Origin: Chrysomallon squamiferum
Taxonomy: Eukaryota > Mollusca > Gastropoda > Neomphalida > Peltospiridae
Assembly (NCBI GenBank): GCA_012295275.1
Contig: CM022670.1
Coordinates: 10,553,083-10,617,082, forward strand
Length of the DNA: 64,000 nucleotides
Direction of reading: 5' to 3'
In this document: positions 39,464-51,159 of the stretch, one piece after another
Position numbering within the stretch: position 1 is the stretch's first letter
Layout of the letters: every line of letters starts with the position of its first letter
Translations under genes and position numbers: made by a program
The notes under the pieces: generated by a model
Seen by the model: the letters and a program-made list of their open reading frames with translations, nothing else
Told to the model about the DNA's origin: nothing
Database searches by the model: none

Positions 39464-40260
39464 TTTTTTAAACTGTCTACAAAATTTAATTATTAATTTG
39501 GTCATAATTATTACAACATTCTAACAGCCTTTTTTTTCCTTTACTGTTTAAGATATTTTTCTAAACAATGAATTTTATAATTTATTGATATATTAATTTA
39601 TTTATATATATTTTTTATTATTATTATTATTATTATTATTTATTATGTATCATTAAGGGATGTTTGAAATATATTTAAGTCTATTTTCTGTTTATTTTTC
39701 TAAATTAAAATCTATATAGAATACATTTTTCATTTGGTTTGTGTTCCATTTATTATATATATATTGTTTTTTTCTTCTTTTTGTTACTCATGTATGTTGG
39801 TGAATGTGATGGTATGTTAACTTTCTTAAAGAGAAACATTTCTGTTGAATATGTACATTTATAGTGATCATTTTTTAATATATTTATTTAGAGATATGGT
39901 TTCTGAAAGTTATTCAACTATGTAATTGTTTATTTTTTCTTTTATCTTCTTTTTTTTTTTTTAAATTATTAATATTCTGGGATATTGCTGTTAGTAAATA
40001 ATCAAATAGTATTTGTTAAAATTACGATAATTATTTCTGTTACTGTTATTACTTTTCTTTATTTTATTTTAAATTTCTGTTTTATTATTTATTTTTATTT
40101 ATAAATTTATTTATTTATTCATTTATTTGTTTTATTATTTTATTATTATTACCATGTAACAGTAGAAATTTTATGTATTAAATGTTTTAAACTAGTTGTG
40201 CAATATGGACATGTAATATTCAGTATGTCCAGTAAAAAAAATTGTTATCTGCCACGCATG

Positions 40261-40266
<6 letters not shown>

Positions 40267-40312
<46 letters not shown>
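40267..40312. repeat. (CA)n microsatellite
   Basis: About 23 uninterrupted CA dinucleotides, a typical polymorphic microsatellite. Confidence 0.95.
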
Positions 40313-40313
<1 letters not shown>

Positions 40314-40586
40314 CATATGGTTTTCTTCAGGGTAGAAAATTCAAACAAGACGGTTGAGAAAATTAATTAACCAAACAACAACAACAACAAAAGTAATTAT
40401 TTCTTGGCAGTATTAGAAAATAAATTTAAAATATGACTTTTGAACTTTGATTTCTTGTTTTCTTGTACTGAAATATGCAGCAGCAAGAACATTTATTTCA
40501 CGTTTGTGACAAAATCTGTTTGTTGATTCATTTTAAAAACAATTATGTAATCATGTGAACTGTACATGTCAAATGTATTTTAAAAC

Positions 40587-40592
40587 AATAAA
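40587..40592 (+). terminator. Candidate distal poly(A) signal
   Basis: AATAAA is followed within about 40 bases by a GT-rich run (TGTGTATGTTGTTTGTATTC), the usual downstream element. If it serves AP3D1, the 3' UTR would be about 5.7 kb. Confidence 0.35.
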
Positions 40593-41331
40593 GGAGCCAA
40601 ACTGATTAGTTATTTTTAATGTGTATGTTGTTTGTATTCTTCACTACAAACTGGTATTATTGAAATTATCCTTTGGTAAAGCTAAATTATAAGTTACACG
40701 TGAGTTATGCATTATTTTTGTTATATTACATCATGATATAATTAAAATCGTTTCATACTCCCTTACAAAAACAATGTACGCGGTTATTCAGGGTATAACA
40801 TGCTAAATTAAATCCTGAAATATTTTATTTGCCCTTCACAAGACAGTGTTTAACAGTGCCAAATTAGAACAGATATAGGATTATGTTGTACTGAAAGCAT
40901 ACACTTACAAAAAGAAGATCATTCATTCTTCATGCAAACAAGATGGTTTTAGTTTGTGTAAAGGCCAAACATATCTGCTCGCGTATTAAATTTTGAAGGT
41001 CTTCTGTTTGTTCTGACATCTCAAATTTATAACATGATTGTTAAAGGAAATTATTTTATGTAACGAATCTGTGATTGCTGACCATGAGGTGTCAAATTCG
41101 TGATACATTTGTTTACATGATGTCTGTTAAAATCATTCCATGCTCCCTTATCAGTAGTAGTAGTTGTCTTCAAATACTATGGCGTGAAAAGAGAAAATAA
41201 CTATTATTTTAAAACAACACATGTATTGTTTTTTTCATTTCTTTCTTTCATTCTTTCTTTTCTTTATATATATATTTATTCCTTTATTTAATTTTACTTT
41301 TTTCTTGTAATAGTTATTTATTTTATTCTTA

Positions 41332-41389
<58 letters not shown>

Positions 41390-43156
41390 ATGTATTGTTG
41401 TTGTTGTTGACGTTGTGGTCATCATCATCATCACTATCGTCATTATGACTGTGTACACAACTATTGCAGTGCTTGTGGCTATGCTAAAGACACCTGCTTT
41501 CAAGACTGCAGCCTTTAAAATCTATTTTGACGTAACTAGTAAATCAATACGCTTTAAAATCAAACAGCCAAAGGTTAACTCTGCAAAATTTACTCTTGTC
41601 TTATTTATAAAGATGAAGGAATTTACGAAGTCATTTGTTAAACTCTTTATGTATTCAGAAATAAACAAGAATTTAACAGTGACCATATACGAAACAGATC
41701 AAAGTATTTCGATTCACCTCCTACGATAAGATAATTTTTATGTCTTAATTTTATATAATTATTTTTTTTATGTCGTTGAAGAAGCCTGAACTTAAACGTT
41801 AGTTATCAGTCCATTTTATATATACATTGATTTATTTATTAACATAAATAATAATAATAAAAATGATCAGGCACTGAATATGTATAATAATTCTATTGTT
41901 TAAATTAATGCATAGCTAACTTTCTGTCTCTATTTCTGCCTACATGTTACCTAAATACATCCATACAGTTATTTATAGATAATGTCGGACCACGTATGCA
42001 TTATATGCGAACAGATTTACATATACAACCTCCCCTACAGACAGTAAAATATAATGATAGATTCTAAAATTAAATAAAACTGTTTAAAATCTAACAAAGA
42101 TTAATTTTGCATTCTTTTGTATACGATCTGCCCATTGTTCACCAGGTCATGACGATAAATGTTACAAATGACGTACACAGGTTAGTCATTGTTTCCATTT
42201 TAAATAAAGAAATTTCTTTCTTTTTTTTAAATAATAAAATACTATAAAGGTATTCCACCAAAGATAACTTTTAATTTATACTACAGCTACATCGGTTTTA
42301 TGTGTTTTATGAAAACGCTTAATTTACAGCCGCACAATGTTAGATTCGTGTTATTTGATCTTTGGTCCGTTTTGTGAAAAAAAAAAGGTTAATAATAGAG
42401 TCACGTACGTACAATCTATATAAGTTTCATTACACTTCTAAAAAAAAATATTTAAAAAATAATACTAAAAAAACAATATATATAGGGATGTTTTGTTTTT
42501 CCTTTTTTTAAATTTATTGTATTTACTTTTTCTTCTTCTTGTTTTATTTTTTTTTATTTTTTTTTATTTTTTTATTATTATTATTATTATTTTATTATTA
42601 TTATTATATTTATTTATTTATTTATTTATTATTATTATTTTATTTTTATTATTATTATTATTTTTTTTTTTTTATCTGAATCAGTAATTTATTCACTGAC
42701 CAAAATGTGTATAATTAAAATATTCGTAATCGTTTACGGTCTACACGGGAAATAACCACTATTAAAATACTATTAAAAAGTAACACGTGACTTTTTCATT
42801 CAGGAGTTTCCACGTAATCATCTCATACAGTAAGTAAGGATCTGATATCGTGCTAGTCGTTTGTCTAGATGTTCCCCGTGGACAGGACGGAAAAAAACTA
42901 ACATGTATCGCTTCAGGAGGTTTGCTAAATAAATCATCCACAACGGTCTCTGCCCATTTGTATGTGGTTTATTAAACAAACAGAAGAATTTACTTTTCTT
43001 ATCGTACATTACTGTATCTTTCAAATGTCTTTAAAGTTTATATTACTAAAGTTTATATTACTAAGTTTATATTACAACTATGTGTTGTTGTTTAAAAAAA
43101 ATAAAAAAAAAAAAAAATTAACTGTCAATCCTCTCTCTCTGTTACTTTAATAATTA

Positions 43157-43205
<49 letters not shown>

Positions 43206-43264
43206 AAGAAAAGAAAAGGACATACAATTTATAACATGATTGTTATTGAAAAAGAAAATCAACA

Positions 43265-43425
43265 AAACCGGAAGTAGCATATAGGAAGAATTACGACACC
43301 GAAGCGGTTTCTAGGTAACAGTTACATCGTTAAAAATCACATGGCTGTGTTATAAAAGCACGTTAAAAATACGTTGCTGTCGCCATAACATCACTGTGAC
43401 GTAAACAAAAAAAAATGTGGGTAAG
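43265..43425 (+). promoter_or_regulatory. Isolated promoter-like patch
   Basis: In order: CCGGAAGTAG (ETS core, about 43268), TTATAAAAG (TATA-like, about 43350), GTGACGTAA (CRE, about 43396) and ATGTGG directly followed by GTAAGC, a good splice donor, near 43416-43426. It could be the promoter and untranslated first exon of the secreted-protein gene at 46.5 kb, whose ATG exon follows an acceptor-like CGACAG at 46506. The short frame joining the two would hit a stop, so any such exon is untranslated. Confidence 0.35.
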
Positions 43426-44559
43426 CACACATTCATTCTTTCAGCACACTGAACGATGTTCACTGACATTGCTACAGAAATATTTTATAATTATTTTTAT
43501 TTTCTTCTCTCTCTCCGTAAATAATTAGAATAGTCTTCATCATTTTTCTTCGGTGGTGTTTTCCTATTCTTTCGAGTGTGGCCCGCCTGGCAGATTTTCA
43601 ATACCGAATCACTTAGTGGCAACTAAATATAAATTAACGACAACTTCCTGTCTATTTATGTTCTAAATACAAATACGTAGCGTACAATGAGTGGCGTGCA
43701 GAGGTCCTCTGATGCCCGGGGACAACTCCTTGCTCCAAAGACTCAAGTATAAGGCCTACTACTGAGAAATATTATGAGAAAGGAAGATGTTTTGAATATG
43801 TAAACACAGATAAAGCATAAAATAAACACTTTGTTCGATTTAAATATAAATCAAGCAAATTTATTAAGTTCTTTTCTCTGACCCCCGACCATTTTGATGC
43901 GCGGAGTCACCTCCCCTTCGCCCCCCCTCTATAACTCTACATATATTTTAAAATGAAAGCAATTCCATATCAACAATAATTAATATATCGGAAGATTATT
44001 TTAAATAAATACTATTATCACAGAATACGTGATTAATGTTAACGAATGACTGAATGAATAAATAACTGAATAATTATTTAACAACATCTCAGTATTTGTA
44101 TGTGTTAATGGTTATTAGGTGCAAAATATGGTCTTGCAGGAACAGTCTCACATAAAAACGTTTGTGTCCACCAGCATTTTAACATTACTTCTTCATTTCT
44201 TTTTTTTGTTGTTGTTGTTTTTGTTTTGTTCTTTTTTTTCTTTTTTTTCCCTCAAACGAATCTTCTGACATACTGACCATAGCCAAATAGACCGATAGCT
44301 TCCCGATTGTGTAATCAAAAGACACAAATTTGAAACTCCACTGAATGTGAGTACTTTACAAATGGTTGACTGGTTTTGTGATTGATGAAGCAGCAGACGT
44401 CTGATCAACGTTCACTGACCGGCCACAACCTCACTGCTCGGTTTATAAATACGACTATGTTTACATCGACTACTCTAACTGCATGTTACGTACTAAGTAA
44501 CCTAGCCAATTTTAGATCATAAGAACGAGTCTAAAATCAGTGAGAATATTGGTCCTACT

Positions 44560-44690
44560 CTTTGTATGTAGAGATTACACACAAAGACCGAGGCTTGACA
44601 GCATGTAAGATCGATTCTCCTTAAGACGCCCCCACTCATTTAATTTTCAATCCAGCCAGTGCCCATTAAATGACATGACATTTATTTTCC
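44560..44690 (+). repeat. tRNA-derived SINE fragment (probable)
   Basis: AGATCGATTCTCC near 44608 resembles a tRNA box B. CAATCCAGCCAGTGC near 44650 resembles the words that follow the tRNA head in a repeat family common in molluscs. The box A side is too degraded to align by eye. Confidence 0.35.
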
Positions 44691-44717
44691 TGAATAGAGA
44701 AATATGAATTTATATGA

Positions 44718-44718
<1 letters not shown>

Positions 44719-44783
<65 letters not shown>

Positions 44784-44875
44784 AGAGAGATAGATAGATA
44801 GATAGATAGATAGACAGACAGACATACAAATAGATAGATAGATATAGATACAGATATATCACTTACAGGTAACTG

Positions 44876-44943
<68 letters not shown>

Positions 44944-44964
44944 AGATTTATACAGATAGAGAGA

Positions 44965-44996
<32 letters not shown>

Positions 44997-45030
44997 TAGA
45001 TAGATATAGATACAGATATATCACTTACTG
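44719..45030. repeat. Tandem duplication of a compound microsatellite unit
   Basis: Two copies of a roughly 150-base module are visible. Each runs TA tract, GA tract, GATA tract, GACA units, then the same non-repetitive end ATAGATACAGATATATCACTTAC (given here as key words ATACAGATATATC and ACTTAC), followed by a variant of AACTGAT. Copy 1 ends near 44877, copy 2 near 45030. Confidence 0.75.
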
Positions 45031-46526
45031 CTAACTGATCAGAATAAACCTGATACTTTATTACAAATCACATGACACTTTACAATAGCTGTTGAGTCTT
45101 CAAAACATGTTCACTGATCCTGAAGATTATCATCTGATTCATACACTAATTAAATCTGTTTAGCTGAAACTGATATACCAAGAGCAATGAATTAAGATTT
45201 TATTTTTCACTATAATAAAGGAAACTGATCTAGAATTTCTGAAAAATGAATGGACCAAGATTTCAGAAATAATGGAACCAACCAGGATTTTAAAAAGTTT
45301 GGAAAATCAAAAATTCAGAAAAAAGTGTTCATTCGTGTCCAATAAGTGGGAAATTATAGATTATTATAGTTATGTTGAGTCTTCGGCTTTTCATTTGATA
45401 ATTTCAACTGTTTTCATATTTTTCTTTTTTTTCCAGTAAAACCTAAGCCGAACTCCGAATATAAGTAAAGCAAAACAAGTAAATAAAAATAATTCTTTAT
45501 GGAATGCCTTTAAGAAGAGCTTCCAGAAGATACTGATTTCTAAATGAATATATGTGTTTAAAGAAGAAAGTACGAACAAAGCATAGATTAATGGGTATCA
45601 GTAAAATTTAAAATGAAAGCCATTTATGAGAAGTTACCATCAAAAAACGAACTCAGTTATTATTTATTCGTCTAAAGCCAGAAGAACAACAGTCTTTCGT
45701 TGTTTTTTTCTTTTTCAGCAAATACCACTGGTTTATTTTAGAAACCCGTATTACCTGCTGTCTTCATTGGCAATATCTTTTGTAATTAATCTGTATGATT
45801 AGTTTATGGACAGAGTATACCATGTTTCTTTCTGTATAATGATCATCTTTATATTATTATATTAAACGTGTGACAACAAACAACCATTAGTCTTCAGGTG
45901 TCTGATTAAATTATTCTTTCATTCATTCGTGTCTGGTTGGTTTTTCTTTCTGTTTATTTTGTTTATTTTTTTTTGTTGTTGTGTAGCTTTTTTTTTTTTT
46001 TTTTTTTTGTTTCTTTCTATCTTTTTTTATTATTAATGTTGTTGTTGTTGTTATTATTATTGTTATTGTTGTTGCTGTTGCTGTAGTTGTTATTATTATT
46101 ATCATCATCAACATCATTTGTTTTGATTCATGTTTGTGAACCTAATGATAATTAAAAACAATGTAAAAAATGAATGATACTGAAGTTATAAGCATGAACC
46201 CTTCAAGCAATCTGGATATTTTAGTCCTGTAATAAGGGATTGGTCGTCCAGTTTCTATAACAATTTTCAAAATGTATCATCTCATTACTACAGCTGATTA
46301 CAGGAGGAAATGGACATTTGACATAAATGAAAAAAAAAAAAAACAAATGACATACTATCAATCATTTAAAAACTAGAAAGAAATCAACATAATATCCCTT
46401 GGGCCAGGATTTTAACTCATATTAAAAAAAGAATAACTGAATAGTAAATGATAGTTTTCCGGTGTTGTTTTAAAGAAAAGGAACCAAGAAAGTTGTCTTT
46501 CGACAGAAGTTTCGCCGGCTGGAAAC

Positions 46527-46773
46527 ATGATTATCGGCTCCCTGCTGTTGCTGGTCGTTTTGGCGTTTGGTAAGTTCTTGTAGTGACTGAGAAGAACATA
46601 GTTATATTGCCAGGAGTAATCCTAACGTATTATCGGTGGAAGCGTCTAAGGAATGATACTTGATTATGCTGAAAGAAGTTATTTTTACTCTGCAGGACAC
46701 GATTATAAATTCCTATAAGAACAGAAACTTACTTTCTTTCTTTTATGATTAACATACATATATACCTTTAATA

Positions 46774-46809
<36 letters not shown>

Positions 46810-47276
46810 TTTTATTTTTCATTTATTTTTTTTTTTTTTTTTTATTATTATCATCACTATTTTTAATGCTTCACTGTTGGATATAGAACCGTTGGAAATT
46901 TAAGACAGGAACCTTCTAAAGGATATTTTATATCCATTTTAACCATTTAAAGGATATCACGACATTTAATGAACCACTCGCAGGACCGGTTGGAACAAGA
47001 TAAAAGCCAATGCAAAACGACTGATCATTCTACTGTATCACTGAAAACAATTGCTCTTGTAACTTCAGTCCATATACTTATGGAATGCACTGATTATCTG
47101 TTGCTTCAGAAATCCAGATGAAACATATGACTCTTTAGTTTTATCGTTTTATCGTACCACATGTTTGGAGTAAAGCATCAGAAGTAATTGTTTTTACAGT
47201 TCAAAGTGTCATGGGCAAACTGCGGCACGGCCTGAACTGCACACCTAATTTCACATTCGTTAATCCTGTTAAATAA

Positions 47277-47307
<31 letters not shown>

Positions 47308-48068
47308 TGGAATCCTAATAACCGGCAGAGTTAAGACAGCTAGACATGTCTATACGCATATATTTATTAATTAATTATTTAAATTATTTTAGAGCTTGGG
47401 GTTACGACTGGCCAGAGTTTCCCTTCCACTGGTACAGGCCTGGAATCCATTCCTGAGAGGAGCAAATGGAGGACGGGGAGCTGGATCGGGGTCAGTGAGT
47501 AGTAGTCCGTGGGGCAGTAGATCTTCACCTAGCACATTTGGCAATAGAGCTCCATCTAGCACATTTGGCAGTAGAGCTCCATCTAGCACATTTGGCAGTG
47601 GACCATCACCTAACATATTTGGCAGTGTATCTTCACCTAACACATGGGGAAGCAGATCTCCATCTAACACGTTTGGCAGCAGACCTGTGCCTGGTTCGTG
47701 GAGTGGTAGGCCTCTGCCAAACACGTGGAACCCCAGGCCCGTGCCCGCCCCATTAAATTCTCCATTTATTAGGAGCAGCTCGAAAAGCTCCAGGAGAAGG
47801 AAAGACAAGGTGTGGATAGTCGACTTTTCTGCTTCGAAGGCAAGAGCCAGAAATACTGCTCCGGATAAGGTCAAAGCCAGCGCTCCAGTGAGAGTTCCAG
47901 CTAGTGCACCAGCTAGGACTGCCGTAGACAGTGCTCCTGCTGTCGCCAATACACCGATAGCGGTTCGGATTAGCAATCCCAGTCTTAACAGGGACAGGTG
48001 GAATGATGAAATAGCTAAATATTTCGGTAAGAGACCTTTTGGAAAAAAAATAAAATTAAAAAATAAAA

Positions 48069-48125
<57 letters not shown>

Positions 48126-48797
48126 TCTCTCAAGTAAACCTGTGCAAATAATAATAAAATAACAATATTTTTTTAAATGAAATACATTATCCTTTACCGT
48201 TTTTAATTTAAAAAATCGTGTTATCTGGTTTGAAACAATATTAATAATTACAACAGCAGGAACAACAACAACAACATCTACTACTACTGCTACTGATTAT
48301 GGTGAGGATGATGATTATGATGATAATAATAATAATAATAAATGAATGTGTGGATGAATAGATTTTTAAATTTTATTTATTATTCTTTCTGTCTTTAGAC
48401 ACACACAAACGCACTTACATACATATAAACATATTTATTTATTTTATTTTATTTATTAAATTTAATTCTTTTTCTTTTCTTTTCTTCTTATTATTTTTGT
48501 GTATTTATCTATTTTTGTTTTGTTGTGGTTTATTTTTACTTATTTTTTGGTGCGTGAGTGTGTGTGTGTGTGCACGTGTATGTGTCTTTTATTTTTCGAT
48601 CTTTCTTTCTTGTTTTTTTTTTTTTAAATTATTTGTTTTCATTTTTGATCGTTTTCTTGTTTTTTTTTCAGACAGTGATTTTCTGACGTGTTCAGTTTTC
48701 AGAAATGGACTAATGTCTATGTCAGCCACTCTTTCTAAGGTTTGTTTCGATATCTATCTCATTCTCTTCACAAAATAAAAAGCCTGTTATTTATTTA

Positions 48798-48829
<32 letters not shown>

Positions 48830-50601
48830 TCTATTTATCTCTCTCTCTCTCTCTCTCTCTGTGTGTCTGTCTGTCAGTCTATATATTTATTTATCTGTCT
48901 CTATCTATCTACTTACAATAATTATTATTGTTGTATGTTTTTGTGTAAAGGATTATAAAATTACTTCATTCTTTATTTATCAGTATAGACGTAAAATTTC
49001 AAAAATGAGCCAGTTAAAAAGTTTTATATTTTAAATGTTTGGTGTATTATTTATTTATTAGTTAATTAACTCATTCATTCATTCATTCATTCATTTTTGT
49101 TTTTCGTTAACGATATCTATCTCCTTCTCTTCACAAAATAAAAGCCTGTTATTTAGTTATCTATCTTTTTCTCTTCTTTATTTGGTGGCGAAGGGAATTT
49201 GTTTTTTGGTATGTTTATATATTTATTTATTTATTTATTTATATTTGTTTTCTCTTGGGTTTTCTTTTGTGTGTGTCTGTGTGGTTTTTGTTGATGTTAT
49301 TTTTGGTGGGACATTTTATCACGGGCAGCAAACTTGGAAGTTTACAAAACTATATTAGACTCTTTACATCACAGATGTGCTCTTCAAGACACACCAACCA
49401 TTAAAGATGGTGCATTCTATACATTCTTTCTTTACGGTATTTTGTGACGTTATTATGGTGTGTTTGTCTGTTTCAGATTTCTTCTGGATTACGTTTGAAC
49501 GTTTTGTTTATGTCTCGCTCTCAAACCACAGACTACTGGACAGACAACTTGTTCCTGGTGTTAACAGAGCGATCCCAGTTTGAAAACACGTGCACTCCCG
49601 AATCGCTAGGAAGCATAATTAACAGGTGCGTATGCGGTGCAAACTGACTAGAAAATAAAACTAACACGCATAAATTGAACATGTTCTGTTAAAAGTTAAT
49701 TTATTGGCATTTAGTGCAAAATGACTGGCAATTATAACTTATATTAATTTTAGTGCAAAATTTCTAGGCAAATTAAACTAACAAAACAGGTGGTGAAATA
49801 CTAGGAAATACGATATCTAGGTATTCAGTGCTGTATCACTAGCAAATACAGTTTTTATTAATTCAATTACTGCTTATTTCATATCACATTTTTATAATCT
49901 GGCCAGTGAGAAAAGGTCATTTAGATTTCCTTAATTTATTCTTCATTTGTCGTTGAATGCATATTTTATCAATGTCTTTTTTTGGAAGACAAGTTTGAAT
50001 TTCACTTCGGCAAATTTTAGGAGTCGAATAATTTCTTAAAAGATAGAATTTACCCGTTTGTTTCATTCTTATATATATATATCTTAAGTTGTAGTTGCTT
50101 TTTGGTCCCGAGTGGACTTCAAATTGAATTATTCATTAACTAAGTTTACATAATAATTTATTTAAATTACTCTGCTCATAACAGTGACTTGATCTTCTAA
50201 TTTACAGACATCACCTAAAAGCGAACAATGACCAGTCCAATGCTACCATCGCAGATAAGACAACATTAGGAAGATTCAAACTTTCGGTAACAGAAAATCA
50301 GACGTCAGAAATTAAAAATCTTCCTTTCCCCGACCTGAGAGACTACGCGGGAAGAGGCTTAGCGGTAAGATGAACTGGGAGATGGGATAGGGCAGGGAGG
50401 GTCTTAAGGCATGGGCGCAATGGGCGGTTGCCCTGATACCCCCCACCCCATGAGTCTCGAAGACCGTGCAGTCAGTGATTGCAGTGGGTTGCCGTCAAAA
50501 TATTTTGGCATCGTTGTGTATGAGGAGCCTAAATACGTTCCTTTGTTCAAACCTTATAATGCTTTTACGATGGCACGATGTAGATGGTGGAAAAAGAAGG
50601 A

Positions 50602-50695
<94 letters not shown>

Positions 50696-51076
50696 CTTAA
50701 TATGCCATTGCTAATTCATTTCTTTCATTTTCACCAAATTTTGACTGAAATATATATCTATATGTACATCCATAAATTTATTATCATTTTATAATTTTAT
50801 TTATTTATTTGTTTGTTTATTTATTTATTTATTTTTATTATTTTTTTTTTTTTTTTTTTTATTTATATATTTATTTATTTATTTATTTATTTATTTGTCT
50901 TTTTACTATATATTTTTCTTGTATCTTTCTAGATGTGTATGGACATCGTTGAGGACACGAATGGGTGGTACCAGTGTGTGGGGATGGTGCCTCTGTGCTG
51001 CAAGCTAGGGTGGGACAATGGCGACGCAGAAACAAGACCATTCTGGTTCACGAGTCCCGATCAGCTTATAATTTAA
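46527..51076 (+). CDS. Unrecognised secreted protein with nonapeptide repeats and Cys-containing C-terminal domain (about 420 aa)
   Basis: I do not recognise this gene. Best exon model: 46527-46569, 47200-47267 (or ending 47258), 47393-48026, 48672-48739, 49477-49625, 50208-50364, 50933-51076 (TAA). It totals 1263 (or 1254) nt in phase. Residues 1-17 (MIIGSLLLLVVLAFVQS) look like a signal peptide. N-glycosylation sequons include NCT and NFT near 27-33. Residues 72-161 are ten Ser/Pro/Gly nonapeptides. A basic SSRRRKDK and an Ala/Pro-rich stretch follow. Residues 249-420 form a compact domain with Cys at 255, 310, 375, 388, 395 and 396. Its landmarks (C310, H322H323, a LG turn, DYAGRGLA at about 366-373, C388) recall the Cu/Zn-SOD fold, but the HxH ligands before the first Cys are missing. 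The exon 2 donor (GTTAAA or GTTAAT) is weak. A shell-matrix, mucus or extracellular role is only a guess. Confidence 0.72.
47275..47301. repeat. Genomic poly(A) run after AATAAA
   Basis: Twenty-seven A directly follow an AATAAA that overlaps an in-frame TAA after exon 2 of the secreted-protein gene. It is either a simple tract or a retroposed 3' end; no target-site duplication was seen. Confidence 0.7.
47495..47764 (+). repeat. Coding minisatellite: ten 27-bp units (nonapeptide repeat)
   Basis: Ten exact-length 27-base units keep frame within exon 3 of the secreted-protein gene. Unit form is roughly x-x-P-[SN]-[TS]-[FW]-[GN]-[SPN]-R, for example APSSTFGSR, SPSNTFGSR and PLPNTWNPR. The first units are nearly identical at DNA level and the last diverge, which suggests recent expansion at the 5' side. 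The antisense frame over it (47389-47976) is a shadow of the repeat. Confidence 0.9.
48060..48121. repeat. (AAT)n tract in intron
   Basis: An AAT microsatellite starting just downstream of the GTAAGA donor of exon 3. It explains the poly-Ile tail of the open frame that reads past the donor. Confidence 0.85.
50605..50693. repeat. (GA)n microsatellite in intron
   Basis: About 44 GA dinucleotides between exons 6 and 7 of the secreted-protein gene. Its translation is Arg/Glu repeat only. Confidence 0.95.
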
Positions 51077-51109
51077 AATCTTATAACTGTTGTTGGCAAA
51101 CGAGAAGAA

Positions 51110-51115
51110 ATTAAA
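51110..51115 (+). terminator. Secreted-protein gene poly(A) signal
   Basis: ATTAAA lies 34 bases after the stop codon and is followed at 51129-51153 by repeated TTTG units that would serve as a GT-rich downstream element. A very short 3' UTR is implied. Confidence 0.6.
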
Positions 51116-51159
51116 TATTTATTCGCGTTTTGTTTGTTTGTTTGTTTGTTTGTTTAAAA

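Larger units (their letters stand above)
34903..43250. other. AP3D1 3' UTR candidates and gene-free AT-rich region
   Basis: No coding region could be supported. The first part is probably AP3D1 3' UTR. Beyond it lie poly(T) tracts (41 T at about 36605-36645), an (ATT)n-to-T tract at about 38650-38748, (CA)n at 40267-40312, (ATT)n at 41334-41388 and T/ATT mosaics at about 42545-42674. The 104-codon frame at 41415-41729 starts in the repeat and has no recognisable family. Confidence 0.6.
43450..46500. other. Gene-free region upstream of the secreted-protein gene
   Basis: Apart from the SINE-like fragment and duplicated microsatellite listed separately, I see no supportable feature. A GC-richer patch at about 43690-43930 (words GATGCCCGGGGAC and TCACCTCCCC) is unlike its flanks and may be a transposon remnant, but no family was recognised. 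Confidence 0.5.

Noticed and set aside
41415-41729. 104-codon frame, possible small membrane protein
   Set aside because: It begins inside the ATT/TCA repeats, has no recognisable domain, and shows no splice, Kozak or poly(A) context strong enough to call a gene.
42818-43024. 68-codon minus-strand frame with transposon-like look
   Set aside because: No catalytic motif or terminal repeat could be found; it is probably chance.
47389-47976. 195-codon minus-strand frame with Leu/Gly/Asp-Gly repeats
   Set aside because: It is antisense to the 27-bp coding repeat; splice phase and signal peptide support the plus strand instead.
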